Shown here: positions 1 through 6,084 of the stretch, piece after piece
Layout: each line of letters opens with the position of its first letter
Numbering within the stretch: the stretch's first letter is position 1
Origin: an uncultured Lachnospiraceae bacterium
Lineage (GTDB): Bacteria; Bacillota; Clostridia; Lachnospirales; Lachnospiraceae
Assembly: GCA_902783735.1 (NCBI GenBank)
Contig: CACZSE010000288.1
Span: 1 to 6,324 of the forward strand
Length of the DNA stretch: 6,324 nt
Direction: 5' to 3'
The notes under the pieces: model-generated
Told to the model about the DNA's origin: nothing
Databases searched by the model: none
What the model saw: the letters and a program-made list of their open reading frames with translations, nothing else
Made by a program: the position numbers and the translations under genes

Positions 1-894
1 GAAGATAATAAGCTTACAAGAAGGATCACATCAGAGATACTTGAAGAAGAAGGTGCTAAAGTTAAGGCTGTTGAAAACGGTAATGAAGCCCTTGAAGAAC
101 TGTCGGGACAGGATGCCGACAAATATGATGTCGTACTTATGGATATCATATTGCCGGATATCGACGGATGGGAAGTAGCTAAACGGATAAAGAACGATCC
201 GGGTGCAAAGGCACACGATGTACCGATAATAGCAATTTCTTCAAATGCCGATGAATTTACCAAGCAAAAGGCTCTGGAGTCGGGAATGGTGGCATATCTT
301 ACAAAGCCGGTTTCCGTAACTTCCTTAACCAAGATATTGATAAAGAGTATGCGCAACGAACAGGATTCTTTAAAGAAACGGCTTGAAGAAGTTGTTAAAA
401 GAGCAAACAACGATCCGCTTACCGGGGTTAAGAATATTACGGCATATACTGAGGCTGTCGGTGAACTGACAAGAAAGATAGCCAATAAAGAAGCAATAGA
501 ATTCGCCATAGTGATGTGCGATATAAATCACTTAAAGACCATAAACGATACATACGGCCATCAGATGGGCGATAAATATATCAAGAACTGCAGCAGGATT
601 ATATGTGCAACATATGCTCACAGTCCTGTTTACAGAATAGGCGGAGATGAGTTTGCGGTCATACTGACCGGAGAAGATTTCGCAAAGCGTAACGAACTTA
701 TCGATGACATCGGACAGAGGATACAGGAATCTTCGGAGGTCGGCAGCATAGAGAACGGTCGTGCTTCCATGGCGGTTGGAATGTCTGTATTTAACCCCTA
801 TACCGATTTTTCGGTTGCCGGAGTTACCAAAAGAGCCGATGAGTCTATGTATATCAACAAGCGCATGATGGAGTATGACGGTGCTTACAACTGA
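1..894 (+). CDS. Receiver-GGDEF protein (putative diguanylate cyclase), 5' end cut off by window
   Basis: Frame 1 is open from the first base to TGA at 892-894 (297 codons), so the gene begins upstream; the ATG at 139 lies inside the receiver domain and is not the start. Residues 1-116 of the fragment form a CheY-like receiver: acidic-pocket E1-D2, phospho-acceptor D48 (VVLMD), conserved Ser S80 and Lys K102 (LTKP). A charged, probably coiled linker (about 117-137) leads into a GGDEF domain starting DPLTG (138-142). Active-site features look intact: metal-binding D174, IND, HQMGD and a perfect GGDEF at 214-218. From family knowledge it should make cyclic di-GMP from two GTP in the cytoplasm when the receiver is phosphorylated. 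The RxxD product-inhibition site that normally sits five residues before GGDEF is absent (YAHS there). The receiver resembles those of hybrid histidine kinases (EDNKLTRRI), so more domains may lie upstream. Function call is firm at domain level; signal and partner are unknown. Confidence 0.9.
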   Translation, partial: EDNKLTRRITSEILEEEGAKVKAVENGNEALEELSGQDADKYDVVLMDIILPDIDGWEVAKRIKNDPGAKAHDVPIIAISSNADEFTKQKALESGMVAYLTKPVSVTSLTKILIKSMRNEQDSLKKRLEEVVKRANNDPLTGVKNITAYTEAVGELTRKIANKEAIEFAIVMCDINHLKTINDTYGHQMGDKYIKNCSRIICATYAHSPVYRIGGDEFAVILTGEDFAKRNELIDDIGQRIQESSEVGSIENGRASMAVGMSVFNPYTDFSVAGVTKRADESMYINKRMMEYDGAYN

Positions 895-910
895 TAATGA
901 TAAGATCTTT

Positions 911-941
911 AACGGTCGATCCCACAGGGTCGGCCGTTTTT
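911..941 (+). terminator. Intrinsic terminator after the receiver-GGDEF gene
   Basis: Arm 911-923 (AACGGTCGATCCC) pairs with 927-938 (GGGTCGGCCGTT) across an ACA loop, with one bulged T and one G-U pair, and runs into five T at 937-941. It lies 17 nt after the stop codon, so it ends the upstream transcription unit and separates it from typA. Confidence 0.88.
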
Positions 942-965
942 ATCGTGATTATGATATTATTCATA

Positions 966-994
966 TTGCATACTGACTTTCTGTGTGATATAGT
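966..994 (+). promoter_or_regulatory. Probable sigma-A-type promoter for typA (extended -10)
   Basis: TTGCAT (966-971) and TATAGT (989-994) are 17 bp apart, and TG at 986-987 gives an extended -10. The -35 is weak (3 of 6 consensus bases) but the -10 is 5 of 6. It sits just downstream of the preceding terminator and would give a leader of roughly 35 nt before the typA start. No start-site data can be inferred beyond this. Confidence 0.5.
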
Positions 995-1034
995 TACTTA
1001 GTTTTAGAGTTAATGGATTATTGAGGAAATTTAT

Positions 1035-2879
1035 ATGATTCAGACAAGAGAAGATGTTAGAAACGTAGCGATAATCGCACATGTAGATCATGGTAAGACA
1101 ACTCTGGTAGACGAACTGTTAAAGCAAAGTGGAATATTCAGAGAGAATCAGGAAGTGGCCGAAAGGATCATGGATTCAAACGATATAGAAAGAGAAAGAG
1201 GTATCACCATCCTTTCTAAGAATACGGCCATCACTTATAAAGGAACAAAGATAAACATAATCGACACCCCCGGACATGCTGATTTCGGCGGTGAAGTTGA
1301 GCGTGTACTTAAAATGGTGAACGGAGTTATCCTTGTTGTAGATGCATTTGAAGGTGTCATGCCTCAGACGAAATTTGTTTTAAGTAAGGCACTGGAACTT
1401 AAACTTCCCGTAATAGTTTGTATCAACAAGATCGACAGACCTGAAGCACGACCTCAGGAGGTCATAGATGAGGTATTGGAGCTCTTTATGGATCTGGATG
1501 CAAGTGACGAACAGCTTGACTGTCCCTTCGTATTTGCTTCGGCAAAGGCAGGTATAGCCAGTCTTGACGCAGATGTTAAGGGAACAGATATGGTACCTTT
1601 ATTTGATACCATTCTCAATTACATTCCGGCCCCGACGGGAGATCCGGATAAAGGTACACAGGTTCTCATAAGTACGATCGACTATAATGACTATGTAGGC
1701 CGTATAGGTGTAGGCAAGGTTGACAATGGTACCATAACCGTAAATCAGGATGTAGTTATCGTTAATCATCATGAGCCGGATAAGGCTACAAAGGTTAAGG
1801 TCAGCAAGCTCTACGAATTTGACGGATTAAACAAGGTTGAGGTTAAAGAAGCCAGGATAGGATCCATAGTAGCGATCTCGGGAATTGCCGATATTCATAT
1901 CGGAGACACACTCTGCTCACCTGATGACCCGGTCCCGATACCGTTCCAGAAGATCTCGGAGCCGACGATAGCTATGAATTTCATGGTAAATGATTCACCT
2001 CTGGCAGGTCAGGAAGGTAAGTTTATAACTTCGAGACATTTAAGAGACAGACTGTTTAAGGAATTAAATACCGATGTTTCGTTAAGAGTAGAAGAGACTG
2101 ACAGTACAGATGTATTTAAGGTTTCGGGAAGAGGTGAATTACATCTTTCGGTACTCATTGAAAATATGAGACGCGAGGGCTATGAATTTGCCGTATCAAA
2201 AGCAGAAGTATTATATAAGTACAATGAAAGAAATCAGAAGCAGGAGCCGATGGAAACTGCTTTCGTAGACGTGCCGGAAGAGTTTTCGGGAAACGTTATT
2301 CAAAAGCTCTCTTCGAGAAAAGGAGAACTTCTCGGAATGACGACCATAAACGGAGGCTATACCAGACTTCAGTTCAGCATCCCTTCAAGAGGTCTGATCG
2401 GTTACAGAGGAGAATTTATGACCGATACCAAGGGTAACGGCATATTGAATACAAGCTTTGAAGGATACGGACCTTATAAAGGGGACATGATGTACAGAAA
2501 ACAGGGTTCCCTGATCGCTTTCGAGGCGGGTGAGGCCATTACATACGGTTTATATAATGCACAGGATCGCGGAACTCTGTTTATTGAGCCGGGAGAAAAG
2601 GTCTATGCAGGCATGGTTGTCGGACAGACCGGAAAAGCAGAGGATATAGAGATCAATGTTTGTAAGAAAAAACAGCTTACAAATACAAGAAGCTCAAGTG
2701 CCGATGAGGCGCTCAGACTTTCGCCCAAAAAAGTTCTCAGCCTTGAGCAGGCGTTAGAATTTATCGATACCGATGAACTTTTGGAGATAACTCCTAAGAA
2801 TCTTCGTATCAGAAAGAAAATACTTGATTCGACATTGAGAAAACGTGACATGATAAACAGAAAGAATGCCGTGGGTTGA
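1035..2879 (+). CDS. typA: TypA/BipA ribosome-associated translational GTPase
   Basis: The 614-residue protein has the full length usual for TypA/BipA, a translation-factor GTPase of the EF-G/LepA class that binds ribosomes and is linked to 50S assembly and stress or low-temperature growth. All G motifs are visible: G1 AHVDHGKT (15-22), G2 RERGITI (53-59), G3 DTPGH (77-81), G4 NKID (131-134), G5 SAKAG (169-173). After the G domain come a beta-barrel domain II (about 205-300), EF-G-like domains III and V, and the TypA-specific C-terminal part marked by [10 protein letters not shown], which distinguishes it from EF-G and LepA. The ATG start at 1035 is supported by GAGGAA at 1023-1028 with a 6-nt spacer and by homologous-looking N-terminus. 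It is probably monocistronic or co-transcribed with the following tRNA, because no hairpin terminator separates them. Nothing is missing or broken. Confidence 0.97.
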   Translation: MIQTREDVRNVAIIAHVDHGKTTLVDELLKQSGIFRENQEVAERIMDSNDIERERGITILSKNTAITYKGTKINIIDTPGHADFGGEVERVLKMVNGVILVVDAFEGVMPQTKFVLSKALELKLPVIVCINKIDRPEARPQEVIDEVLELFMDLDASDEQLDCPFVFASAKAGIASLDADVKGTDMVPLFDTILNYIPAPTGDPDKGTQVLISTIDYNDYVGRIGVGKVDNGTITVNQDVVIVNHHEPDKATKVKVSKLYEFDGLNKVEVKEARIGSIVAISGIADIHIGDTLCSPDDPVPIPFQKISEPTIAMNFMVNDSPLAGQEGKFITSRHLRDRLFKELNTDVSLRVEETDSTDVFKVSGRGELHLSVLIENMRREGYEFAVSKAEVLYKYNERNQKQEPMETAFVDVPEEFSGNVIQKLSSRKGELLGMTTINGGYTRLQFSIPSRGLIGYRGEFMTDTKGNGILNTSFEGYGPYKGDMMYRKQGSLIAFEAGEAITYGLYNAQDRGTLFIEPGEKVYAGMVVGQTGKAEDIEINVCKKKQLTNTRSSSADEALRLSPKKVLSLEQALEFIDTDELLEITPKNLRIRKKILDSTLRKRDMINRKNAVG

Positions 2880-2887
2880 TTTTTCTC

Positions 2888-2916
2888 TTGAAAATGCTAC
2901 GGCCATATGATAAACT
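2888..2916 (+). promoter_or_regulatory. Candidate promoter for tRNA-Leu
   Basis: TTGAAA (2888-2893, 5 of 6 consensus) and TAAACT (2911-2916, 4 of 6) are separated by 17 bp, with TG at 2908-2909 as an extended -10. A transcript would begin near 2922, about 20 nt before the mature tRNA 5' end. The spacing is convincing but the -10 is imperfect; the tRNA could also be carried on typA read-through. Confidence 0.4.
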
Positions 2917-2921
2917 TTACT

Positions 2922-2937
2922 TCGGTCGAAAGACCGA
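2922..2937 (+). other. Short hairpin with GAAA tetraloop in the tRNA leader
   Basis: TCGGTC (2922-2927) pairs perfectly with GACCGA (2932-2937) around a GAAA loop of the stable GNRA class. It ends 3 nt before the mature tRNA 5' end. No T-tract follows on either strand, so it is not an intrinsic terminator. It may shape the 5' leader for RNase P cleavage, or be incidental. Confidence 0.4.
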
Positions 2938-2940
2938 TAT

Positions 2941-3023
2941 GCTGGTGTGTCGGAATGGCAGACGATGCAGACTCAAAATCTGTTGCGGGTAACCGCGTGT
3001 GGGTTCAAGTCCCACTACCAGCA
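2941..3023 (+). tRNA. tRNA-Leu, anticodon CAA
   Basis: This is an 83-nt class II tRNA. The acceptor stem pairs GCTGGTG (2941-2947) with TACCAGC (3016-3022), ending in discriminator A at 3023 as expected for tRNA-Leu. The D loop carries AATGGCAGA. The anticodon arm is GCAGA-CTCAAAA-TCTGT, placing the anticodon CAA at 2974-2976, which reads UUG. The long variable arm folds as GCGG-GTAA-CCGC, and the T arm is GTGGG-TTCAAGT-CCCAC. The 3' CCA is not encoded (the next bases are CTTTT), so it must be added by a CCA-adding enzyme. No other tRNA gene is adjacent. Confidence 0.96.
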
Positions 3024-3028
3024 CTTTT

Positions 3029-3056
3029 AAAGCCTTGAGTAATTCAGGGCTTTTTT
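3029..3056 (+). terminator. Intrinsic terminator after tRNA-Leu
   Basis: AAAGCCTTGA (3029-3038) pairs with TCAGGGCTTT (3044-3053), with one G-U pair and loop GTAAT, followed by a run of six T (3051-3056). It lies 5 nt after the tRNA and probably ends both the tRNA transcript and any typA read-through. Confidence 0.9.
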
Positions 3057-3064
3057 GGTATAGA
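3035..3064 (+). promoter_or_regulatory. Weak candidate promoter for the CNNM/CBS gene, overlapping the terminator
   Basis: TTGAGT (3035-3040) and TATAGA (3059-3064) are 18 bp apart, with TG at 3056-3057 giving an extended -10. Both boxes match 4 of 6 consensus bases. No better promoter is visible between the terminator and the start codon, but the elements lie inside the hairpin and would leave a leader of only about 13 nt, so this is tentative. Confidence 0.25.
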
Positions 3065-3072
3065 TAACGATC

Positions 3073-3077
3073 GGGAG
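3073..3077 (+). promoter_or_regulatory. Ribosome binding site fixing the TTG start at 3084
   Basis: GGGAG lies 6 nt before TTG at 3084. No ATG or GTG precedes the first membrane segment in this frame, and the next in-frame ATG would delete that segment, so the TTG start is preferred. Confidence 0.7.
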
Positions 3078-3083
3078 ACTATT

Positions 3084-4349
3084 TTGGAAAACGAACAGAT
3101 CATCAAACTAATCATCATAATTGTTCTTATACTCTTATCAGCTTTTTTTTCATCTGCTGAAACGGCTCTGTCTACCCTCAGCGAGATAAAGGTAAGATCG
3201 CTGGCAGAAGAAAAAAAGCACGGCGCCGTTCTTTTGCAAAAGATCCAGGAGCGCTACAGCAAAATGCTGAGTGCCATCCTTATAGGAAACAATATCGTAA
3301 ATATCGCCGCATCGGCATTGGTGACCATATTTACCATGGAATTATGGGGAAATGCCGCAGTATCGGCAGGAACGGGAGTTCTTACCATAATCGTTTTATT
3401 GTTCGGAGAGATCGTTCCTAAAAATGTTGCCAAGGTGAAAGCTGAAAAGATAGCACTCATATATGCGCCTGTGATATATGCGATCATGTGGGTCTTAACC
3501 CCTGTTATTATCATCGTGGACAAGATCGCTGCTGCAATAATGTGGTGCCTGAGAATAGATATCAATGAAAAAAATGCCATAACCGAAGCTGAACTCAGAA
3601 CATACGTGGATGTCAGTCATGAAGACGGAGTCATTGAGTCAGGAGAAAAACTGATGATCAATAACGTGTTTGATTTTTCGGATTCGGTAGCAAAGGATAT
3701 CATGGTTCCTAGGATCGATATGGTCTGTGTGGAAGAAAAGGCTAAGTATGATGATGTGCTTGAGATCTTTAAAAGAAACATGTACACAAGGATACCGGTA
3801 TATCGAGGGGAGCCGGATAACATTGTCGGACTCATAAATATTAAGGATTTTATACTCGTGGAAGATAAAAGGTCGTTTTCGGTCCCCGATATTCTTCGTG
3901 AAACTTATTATACCTATGAATTTAAAAAGACAGCGGATCTTTTGATGGAACTCAGAAAGACTCCCTATAGTATGGCCTTCGTTCTTAGCGAATACGGCGT
4001 TTGTGTAGGAATGGTCACTTTGGAAGATCTGCTCGAAGAGATCGTTGGTGAGATAAGAGACGAATACGATGCCGATGAAGAGGAGTTTTTCAAAAAAGTT
4101 GAAAAGAACGCATATCTTATAGATGCAAGCAGAAAGATCGACGATGTCAATGACGAACTCAACCTTACACTTGACAGCGAAGATTATGATTCTATCGGAG
4201 GTCTGGTAATACAGATACTTGACAGAATGCCGCAGCAGGGAGATGAAGTTACCACACCTGAAGGTATCAGGATAAAGGTGCAGTCCATCGATAAGAACAG
4301 AATAAAAAAGGTCTTGTTAAGGATACCGGAACAGGAAGAATTATCTTAA
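3084..4349 (+). CDS. CNNM/CorC-HlyC family membrane protein with CBS pair
   Basis: The 421-residue protein has the standard three-part build of this family. An N-terminal DUF21/CNNM membrane domain (about 8-158) has hydrophobic segments near 8-28, 64-87, 95-112 and 123-156, with conserved FFSSAET (21-27), GNN (68-70) and GEIVPK (108-113). A pair of CBS domains follows (about 205-325; markers KDIMVPRIDMV, TRIPVY, VGLINIKDF, VGMVTLEDLLEEIVGEI). The C-terminal CorC/HlyC transporter-associated domain (about 343-418) includes DYDSIGGLV and a GDEV turn. CNNM/CorC proteins are linked to magnesium and other divalent-cation efflux, with CBS domains sensing ATP-Mg; older annotations call them hemolysins, and there is no support here for a toxin role. 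The gene starts with TTG behind GGGAG. It follows a tRNA terminator and has its own or no obvious promoter. Ion specificity cannot be read from sequence. Confidence 0.93.
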   Translation: MENEQIIKLIIIIVLILLSAFFSSAETALSTLSEIKVRSLAEEKKHGAVLLQKIQERYSKMLSAILIGNNIVNIAASALVTIFTMELWGNAAVSAGTGVLTIIVLLFGEIVPKNVAKVKAEKIALIYAPVIYAIMWVLTPVIIIVDKIAAAIMWCLRIDINEKNAITEAELRTYVDVSHEDGVIESGEKLMINNVFDFSDSVAKDIMVPRIDMVCVEEKAKYDDVLEIFKRNMYTRIPVYRGEPDNIVGLINIKDFILVEDKRSFSVPDILRETYYTYEFKKTADLLMELRKTPYSMAFVLSEYGVCVGMVTLEDLLEEIVGEIRDEYDADEEEFFKKVEKNAYLIDASRKIDDVNDELNLTLDSEDYDSIGGLVIQILDRMPQQGDEVTTPEGIRIKVQSIDKNRIKKVLLRIPEQEELS

Positions 4350-4351
4350 GT

Positions 4352-4371
4352 GCCATAACTTTGTTATAGGC
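4352..4371 (+). other. Hairpin just after the CNNM gene, no T-tract
   Basis: GCCATAAC (4352-4359) pairs with GTTAT-A-GGC (4363-4371) around TTT, an 8-bp stem with one bulged A. It starts 3 nt after the stop codon. Without a following T run it is not a classical terminator; it may protect the 3' end of the mRNA, and it lies 5 nt upstream of the SCIFF promoter -35. Confidence 0.35.
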
Positions 4372-4376
4372 TGAGG

Positions 4377-4405
4377 TTGATAATATCAGAAAAGTATGTT
4401 ATAGT
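4377..4405 (+). promoter_or_regulatory. Promoter of the SCIFF operon (extended -10)
   Basis: TTGATA (4377-4382, 5 of 6) and TATAGT (4400-4405, 5 of 6) are separated by exactly 17 bp, with TG at 4397-4398 forming an extended -10. This is the best promoter in the window. Transcription would start near 4412 and give a leader of about 45 nt before the SCIFF start codon. No clear operator was recognised around it. Confidence 0.72.
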
Positions 4406-4456
4406 GTACAGGATTATTAATGAACACATTATCCGGTTTAGGAGGAAGTATTATCT

Positions 4457-4600
4457 ATGAAGCACATTAAGACTTTGGTAACAAGAGATCTCAAGGAGTC
4501 TATGAAGAAGGGCGGATGCGGTGAGTGCCAGACATCATGCCAGTCAGCGTGCAAAACAAGTTGCACAGTCGGTAATCAGAGCTGTGAGAAGTTGAAATAA
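4457..4600 (+). CDS. scfA: SCIFF six-cysteine ranthipeptide precursor
   Basis: A 47-codon gene with a very strong site AGGAGGAA (4440-4447) 9 nt before ATG. The product starts MKHIKTL, a leader typical of SCIFF (six cysteines in forty-five residues; TIGR03973 as I recall it), followed by a basic, Ser/Thr-containing stretch and a core with Cys at 21, 24, 28, 32, 36 and 43. The core block CGECQTSCQSACKTSC matches the family closely. It is the substrate of the radical SAM/SPASM maturase encoded next. In the studied clostridial SCIFF (CteA) a thioether joins a Cys to a Thr five residues later; C32 and T37 here have the same spacing. The leader should bind the RRE-like N-terminus of the maturase. 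No signal peptide is visible. The mature product's function is not known to me. Its size could suggest a metallothionein or zinc knuckle, but the leader and the neighbouring maturase make SCIFF near certain. Confidence 0.96.
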   Translation: MKHIKTLVTRDLKESMKKGGCGECQTSCQSACKTSCTVGNQSCEKLK

Positions 4601-4630
4601 TAGTATTGATTTTATTTTTCAGAAACTATT

Positions 4631-4666
4631 CAAACTCGAAGTCAGACTAGACTTCGAGTTTGTTTT
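4631..4666 (+). terminator. Hairpin attenuator between SCIFF precursor and maturase
   Basis: CAAACTCGAAGTC (4631-4643) and GACTTCGAGTTTG (4650-4662) form a perfect 13-bp stem with loop AGACTA, followed by only four T and then GGG. The strong stem with a short T-tract fits partial termination, giving more precursor than maturase transcript; that role is inferred. It may also protect the 3' end of the scfA message. Confidence 0.78.
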
Positions 4667-4671
4667 GGGTT

Positions 4672-4675
4672 GAGG
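4672..4675 (+). promoter_or_regulatory. Ribosome binding site fixing the maturase start at 4681
   Basis: GAGG lies 5 nt before ATG at 4681. An in-frame TTG at 4660 would add seven residues but lies in the 3' arm of the attenuator hairpin and has no binding site, so ATG 4681 is chosen. Confidence 0.75.
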
Positions 4676-4680
4676 TTTTT

Positions 4681-6084
4681 ATGATCCATCAATATAAGAA
4701 TAACGGATACAATATCGTTTTAGACGTTAACAGCGGATCGATACATATTGTGGATGATTGTGTCTATGACATGGTCCCTTTACTGGAAGCAATAGTAAAG
4801 ACCGGGGTTTCGGATGAAACCGCAATTGAGGCGGTATGTATGGCATCGGAACATACGTCATACAGTTCACGGGAGATAGAAGAAGCTGTCAGAGAACTGT
4901 TGCAGCTTTATAGGGACGGACAGCTTTATACCGAAGATATCTATGAGAATTACATAATAGATTTTAAAAAGAGATCCACGGTAGTAAAAGCACTTTGTCT
5001 TCATGTAGCTCACGATTGTAATCTTGCATGCAGATACTGTTTTGCCAGTGAGGGCGAGTACCATGGCAAAAGAGCACTTATGAGTCTTGAGACCGGAAAG
5101 AAAGCTTTGGATTTCCTTGTGGCCAATTCCGGAAACAGAGTTAATCTTGAGGTTGACTTTTTTGGCGGCGAACCGCTCATGAACTGGGACGTTGTAAAAC
5201 AGCTTGTCGAATATGGCAGAAGTTTGGAGGAAGCAAACAACAAAAAGTTCAGGTTCACGCTTACAACAAACGGTGTCCTGCTCGATGATGACATTATCGA
5301 ATTTGCCAATAAAGAGATGGCAAATGTTGTTTGCAGCATAGACGGAAGAAAAGAGATAAATGATGCAAAACGACCTTTCAGGGGTGGGCAGGGCAGTTAC
5401 GATGTTATTGTCCCTAAGTTTAAAAAGGTAGCCGAGAGCAGAGAGCAGATGAATTATTATGTCAGAGGTACATTTACTCACGATAACCTTGATTTCTCTG
5501 AAGATGTTAAACATCTGGCAGATCTCGGATTCGGACAGATCTCGGTAGAACCTGTTGTTGCCAAGCCGGAAGACAGTTATGCACTGAGAGAAGAAGACAT
5601 CCCCAAGATCATGGAACAGTATGATGAGCTGGCAAAGGATATCATAAGAAGACGAAAAGAAGGCAAGCCTGTTAATTTCTTTCATTTTATGATAGACTTA
5701 AGCGGTGGTCCGTGTGTTGCGAAGAGACTCAGTGGGTGCGGTGCCGGAACGGAATATCTGGCGGTGACGCCATGGGGAGATCTTTATCCCTGTCATCAAT
5801 TTGTAGGTAATGAGGATTTCCTTATGGGAAATGTCGAGGAGGGCATACTCAGAACCGATATACGCGATGAGTTTAAGACCTGCAATGTTTACGCAAAAGA
5901 TAAGTGTAAGAAATGCTTCGCAAAGTTTTATTGCAGCGGCGGATGTGCCGCCAATTCATATAATTTCCACGGAGATATCAATGACGCATACGATCTCGGA
6001 TGTGAATTACAGAGAAAACGTATCGAATGCGCGATCATGATAAAGGCGGCTTTGGCCGATTGGGAGGAAGAGAACAATGAGTAA
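4681..6084 (+). CDS. scfB: SCIFF peptide maturase, radical SAM/SPASM thioether-forming enzyme
   Basis: The 467-residue protein starts MIHQYKNNGYNIVLDVNSG, the characteristic opening of SCIFF maturases (TIGR03974 as I recall it; CteB is the studied example). Residues 1 to about 95 form the RRE-like, PqqD-type leader-binding domain. The radical SAM core (about 100-320) carries the CxxxCxxC cluster site at C113, C117, C120 and a GGEP motif (FFGGEPLMNW) that helps bind SAM. The C-terminal SPASM domain binds two auxiliary 4Fe-4S clusters: C353, G366-x4-C371, then C409-x2-C412-x5-C418-x3-C422 and C441; C345, C401 and C450 are additional. In the cytoplasm it should cleave SAM to a 5'-deoxyadenosyl radical and join a SCIFF Cys to a Thr carbon. 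It follows its substrate gene by 80 nt and overlaps secD by 8 nt, so translation is probably coupled. All motifs are intact. Family assignment is very secure; the exact cross-link in this strain is inferred. Confidence 0.96.
   Translation: MIHQYKNNGYNIVLDVNSGSIHIVDDCVYDMVPLLEAIVKTGVSDETAIEAVCMASEHTSYSSREIEEAVRELLQLYRDGQLYTEDIYENYIIDFKKRSTVVKALCLHVAHDCNLACRYCFASEGEYHGKRALMSLETGKKALDFLVANSGNRVNLEVDFFGGEPLMNWDVVKQLVEYGRSLEEANNKKFRFTLTTNGVLLDDDIIEFANKEMANVVCSIDGRKEINDAKRPFRGGQGSYDVIVPKFKKVAESREQMNYYVRGTFTHDNLDFSEDVKHLADLGFGQISVEPVVAKPEDSYALREEDIPKIMEQYDELAKDIIRRRKEGKPVNFFHFMIDLSGGPCVAKRLSGCGAGTEYLAVTPWGDLYPCHQFVGNEDFLMGNVEEGILRTDIRDEFKTCNVYAKDKCKKCFAKFYCSGGCAANSYNFHGDINDAYDLGCELQRKRIECAIMIKAALADWEEENNE

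Noticed and set aside
139..141. ATG 139 as start of the receiver-GGDEF gene
   Set aside because: The frame is open back to base 1 and encodes the N-terminal half of the receiver domain; starting here would remove the acidic pocket and leave only one residue before the phospho-acceptor.
2922..2937. Hairpin after typA as a typA terminator
   Set aside because: No T-tract follows it on either strand, and it is attached to the tRNA leader.
3254..4162. Minus-strand open frames within the CNNM gene
   Set aside because: Antisense to a well-conserved membrane and CBS protein; low-complexity Ser/Ile-rich products typical of shadows.
4457..4600. Six-Cys peptide as a metallothionein, zinc-finger or ferredoxin fragment
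   Set aside because: The MKHIKTL leader, the exact Cys spacing of the SCIFF core and the adjacent maturase identify it as SCIFF.
4660..4680. Upstream TTG start for the maturase
   Set aside because: It lies in the hairpin arm, has no ribosome binding site, and ATG 4681 has GAGG at good spacing and gives the family-typical N-terminus.
4867..5685. Long open frame on the minus strand (272 codons)
   Set aside because: It is fully antisense to the radical SAM maturase, whose motifs are unmistakable on the + strand; the translated product shows no recognisable domain. Treated as a codon-usage shadow.
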